In this document: piece after piece, positions 34,093-36,419 of the stretch
Layout of the letters: every line of letters starts with the position of its first letter
How positions within the stretch are numbered: the first letter of the stretch is position 1
Source: JBGSLN01 sp041740675
Lineage (GTDB): Bacteria; Pseudomonadota; Gammaproteobacteria; JBGSLN01
DNA: 36,419 nucleotides
NCBI GenBank assembly: GCA_041740675.1
Contig: JBGSLN010000132.1
Location: 1 to 36,419, forward strand
Reading direction: 5' to 3'
Notes under the pieces: model-generated
Database searches by the model: none
What the model was told of the DNA's origin: nothing
Seen by the model: the letters and a program-made list of their open reading frames with translations, nothing else
Position numbers and translations under genes: made by a program

Positions 34093-34527
34093 ATGACAGA
34101 TCAATTAGAAATTCGCAACGCAACAATTAAAGATGTGTCTTTAATCTTGAGTTTTATCAAAGAACTTGCTGAATATGAAAAACTTGCACATGAGGTGGTA
34201 ACAACAGAAGCTATACTGAAAGAATCACTATTTGGTGCTAAACCCTATGCCGAAGTTATTCTAGCTTATTACTTGCAGCAACCCGTTGGATTTGCATTAT
34301 TCTTTCATAATTTTTCCACTTTTCTTGGGCGACCAGGTATTTATTTAGAAGATCTTTTTGTGAAATCAGAGATGCGTGGTAATGGGTTTGGCAAGAAAAT
34401 TTTAAGTTATTTAGCAGCATTGGCAGTTGAACGAAATTGTGGTCGGCTCGAATGGTGGGTATTAGATTGGAATACACCTGCTGGTAATTTTTATAAAAAA
34501 TTGGGTGCTATGCCGATGGATGATTGA
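34093..34527 (+). CDS. GNAT N-acetyltransferase, truncated by TGA
   Basis: This 144-residue protein resembles diamine/spermidine acetyltransferase-like GNAT enzymes. Acetyl-CoA binding is shown by LEDLFVKSEMRGNGFGKKIL (85-104), with a later block WWVLDWNTPAGNFYKKLGA (121-139). The frame stops at TGA (34525-34527), but the same frame continues TVFRLTGDKLRELAES to TAA at 34576-34578. Relatives have Trp at the TGA position (MDxWTVFR), so a TGG-to-TGA change probably removed the last 17 residues. The protein may still fold, or the gene may be an early pseudogene. GGGG at 34081-34084, eight bases before the ATG, is the ribosome site. Confidence 0.85.
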   Translation: MTDQLEIRNATIKDVSLILSFIKELAEYEKLAHEVVTTEAILKESLFGAKPYAEVILAYYLQQPVGFALFFHNFSTFLGRPGIYLEDLFVKSEMRGNGFGKKILSYLAALAVERNCGRLEWWVLDWNTPAGNFYKKLGAMPMDD

Positions 34528-34676
34528 ACTGTATTTCGACTAACAGGCGATAAACTACGAGAACTTGCAGAGAGTTAATTATTAAATTGGGAATTAGCTT
34601 CTTTAGCAAATCTTAATAGACATTTATTTTTTTTCTCTGTATAAGTGATTAATATTTTTCTTATTAAAGTATTTTC

Positions 34677-35855
34677 ATGAAAACCGTTAAATTAACTAAA
34701 GATACAGAAAGACGCATCAAAGCAGGTCATTTATGGATCTATAGCAATGAAATAGATACCAAGCAGACACCACTAAAAAATTTCTCTGCGGGTGAATTAG
34801 TTATTATTGAACCTGCTGTTGGCAAAGCATTAGCAATTGGTTATATTAATCCTCAATGTTTATTATGTGTTCGAATATTATCTAAAAATTTACATGAAAA
34901 AATCGACCAAGATTTTTTTGTTAAGCGAATTTTAGCAGCACAGGCGAAACGAAAATTAATTTTTACTGAATCTTATTATCGATTAGTCTTTGGTGAAAGT
35001 GATGCATTGCCAGGGTTAGTGATTGATCAATTTAATGAACTTATTGTTATACAAATTAATACCGCTGGAATGGAGCTATTAAAAAATCATGTGATTGCGG
35101 CAGTACAGGAAGTATTACAGCCAAAAGTTATTCAATTAAAATGTGACAGTTCTGAACTAAAAAAAGAAGGGCTGAATGCTTATAATGAAGTGGTTTATGG
35201 AGAGTTGCCAGAAACCTTGTTAATTCAAGAAAACAATTGCAGTTATAAAATTTCAACACCTGTAGGTCAAAAAACCGGATGGTTTTTTGACCATCGATTT
35301 AGCAGACAACAAATTGCTCGATATTGCCAAAATAAACGAGTACTCGATATTTTCAGTTATACCGGTGCATTTGCGATGCCATGCGCAAAAGCCGGCGCAA
35401 AAGAACTCTTTTGCATTGATAGTTCTGCTCTTGCTTTAGAAGTATTACATGAAAATGCAACTCTAAATCAATTTAATAATATTAAAACCTTGCAAGGTGA
35501 TGCATTAGCAACGATGGAATCATTGTTACAACAGGGTGAAAAATTTGATGTCATTATTTTAGATCCACCTGCTTTGATCAAAAAGAAAAAAGATTTAGTT
35601 GCGGGCAGTAAAATGTATCAAAAATTAAATGAAGCAGCATTAAATTTGTTAAATCATAATGGTATATTACTCTCAGCTTCTTGTTCAATGCAATTATCTG
35701 CCCCCGAATTATTAAATATTATTCGTCGAGCGAGTATTGCAACTGGATTTGAATTATCAATCTTAGAGCAATGTCACCAAGCAGCGGATCATCCAATTCA
35801 TCCTGCAATTGCCGAAACACAATATTTGAAAGGGTATATTGCCCACAAATTGTAA
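34677..35855 (+). CDS. rlmI: RlmI-type 23S rRNA methyltransferase
   Basis: This 392-residue protein has an N-terminal PUA domain (about 1-70; RRIKAGHLWIYSNEI is typical), a central linker domain, and a Rossmann methyltransferase domain. SAM binding is at VLDIFSYTGAFAMPCAKAGA, the catalytic loop at FDVIILDPPALIKKKKD, and the cysteine motif at SASCSMQL, as in RlmI, which makes m5C1962 in 23S rRNA. GWFFDHRFSRQQI precedes the SAM domain as in the family. The gene is monocistronic, 98 bases after the extended GNAT frame. Related PUA-methyltransferases with other target bases exist, so the symbol is likely rather than certain. Confidence 0.9.
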   Translation: MKTVKLTKDTERRIKAGHLWIYSNEIDTKQTPLKNFSAGELVIIEPAVGKALAIGYINPQCLLCVRILSKNLHEKIDQDFFVKRILAAQAKRKLIFTESYYRLVFGESDALPGLVIDQFNELIVIQINTAGMELLKNHVIAAVQEVLQPKVIQLKCDSSELKKEGLNAYNEVVYGELPETLLIQENNCSYKISTPVGQKTGWFFDHRFSRQQIARYCQNKRVLDIFSYTGAFAMPCAKAGAKELFCIDSSALALEVLHENATLNQFNNIKTLQGDALATMESLLQQGEKFDVIILDPPALIKKKKDLVAGSKMYQKLNEAALNLLNHNGILLSASCSMQLSAPELLNIIRRASIATGFELSILEQCHQAADHPIHPAIAETQYLKGYIAHKL

Positions 35856-36004
35856 ATCAACGGTGTAATTGCATAGCTGAAGTTTTATTTCAGACTGTTG
35901 AGGATCATCCAGTAGCTGTAAATTTATATTAGAAGCCTCCGGTTGCAGCAAGTGCAGAAACCCGTGTTTGCAAGGGTTGTTACTACGGAATTTAAGATAT
36001 AAAT

Positions 36005-36419
36005 TTAACTACTACAATTCACCATGACTGGCCTGCACTGTTGTGTTTCTTCAGGAACATAGGTTGGTAAATTATTTCCTTCGATGAACTTGGTTAATGA
36101 GGAAGCTTCGGTTTCAATGCAAATTTGCAATGCTTTAATTCGGACATGGTTAGGATCATTTGTTATTGCTAATGCTAAATAATTTTGTATTTCTCCGTGA
36201 ATTTCCATTAAAGCCATATACCTATCTCGATAGGTTGCATTGGGAGATAATTTAATATAAGCATCTCGTGCTGCCTCTAGATATTTAAGTTCATTGCGAT
36301 ATTTAATTGAAGTAAAAAATCCGACACTCCAATTAATGATAAATGCATGTCGACTTTCACTAGTTTCTAGCTTTAATTGTTCAGAAGATTCTCTTATTAA
36401 TACACAACCTAATTTACAT
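36005..36419 (-). CDS. 3' end of an unrecognised gene (runs off the window)
   Basis: The minus-strand frame is open from 36419 to a stop at 36005, at least 137 residues, so the gene continues beyond the right edge. An internal ATG at 36217 is probably not the start. The visible part is helical and polar: RDAYIKLSPNATYRDRYMAL, then MEIHGEIQNYLALAI and a Cys-containing tail ending MVNCSS. No family was recognised. Without the N-terminus, neither localisation nor role can be judged. Confidence 0.55.
   Translation of the reverse strand, partial: CKLGCVLIRESSEQLKLETSESRHAFIINWSVGFFTSIKYRNELKYLEAARDAYIKLSPNATYRDRYMALMEIHGEIQNYLALAITNDPNHVRIKALQICIETEASSLTKFIEGNNLPTYVPEETQQCRPVMVNCSS

Noticed and set aside
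34525..34527. TGA decoded as tryptophan (code change)
   Set aside because: Other genes in the window end properly at TGA, for example mscS and the GCS2 ligase, and their Trp codons are TGG.
35870..36000. Short hairpins after rlmI as a tRNA or small RNA
   Set aside because: Stems are only 5 bp, no cloverleaf or T-loop sequence is present, and no T-run follows.

Overview
The window is an AT-rich (by eye about one third GC), gene-dense gammaproteobacterial chromosome segment. It most resembles the order Legionellales (Legionella/Coxiella relatives). The best evidence is an ankyrin-repeat protein at 13049-14446 that matches the core Dot/Icm effector AnkH/LegA3 in length and layout. Supporting signs are a GacA/LetA-like regulator, several unrecognised cytosolic proteins and a normal set of housekeeping enzymes. 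No species can be named from the sequence alone. I see no rRNA, tRNA, CRISPR array, intact insertion sequence or prophage.

Layout, left to right. (1) 56-1777: a large unrecognised protein. (2) 1892-4795, minus strand: a POT peptide transporter, queF (queuosine synthesis) and a Qnr-like pentapeptide protein, tightly packed. (3) 4913-5848: a PAP2 membrane phosphatase. (4) 12159 down to 5841, minus strand: C39-like peptidase, RLAN/RimK-type ATP-grasp ligase, GCS2-type ligase and N-formylglutamate amidohydrolase, all with overlapping ends; after an 81-base gap follow MscS, a PQ-loop membrane protein and thiamine pyrophosphokinase, also overlapping. The first four look like one pathway that makes and trims amide bonds in an unknown small molecule or peptide. 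The PQ-loop/thiN pair suggests vitamin uptake coupled to phosphorylation. (5) 12353-14890: a lysozyme-like lipoprotein with a possible 23-codon leader, the AnkH-like effector and a small Pro/Ser/Thr-rich protein. (6) 15195-18210: a Bcr/CflA exporter with a Nit1-type amidase, then a twice-broken AAA ATPase gene.

(7) 18332-23888, minus strand: an RND efflux pump (adaptor plus permease) followed by a DUF1704 zinc peptidase-like protein with the active-site motifs of the tubulin carboxypeptidase MATCAP. (8) 23976-27565: CsaA, a nu-class GST, glutathione peroxidase, MsrB, a small lipoprotein and MltB, i.e. redox repair and envelope functions. (9) 27569-29761, minus strand: ubiA and an MFS exporter. 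(10) 30008-32335: a LysR regulator, a DUF366 protein and a class II glutamine amidotransferase as an operon of unknown purpose. (11) 32653-36419: a GacA-family regulator whose receiver has lost its phosphorylation site, a secreted four-cysteine protein, a GNAT acetyltransferase cut short by TGA at a position where relatives carry Trp, an RlmI-type rRNA methyltransferase and a gene running off the right edge.

Three palindromic intergenic elements (18282-18325, 24337-24397, 33883-33982) look like dispersed repeats or miniature mobile elements. The strongest leads for undescribed biology are the ATP-grasp/GCS2/amidohydrolase/C39 operon, the DUF1704 protein, the AnkH-like protease-fold effector and the phosphorylation-blind regulator.
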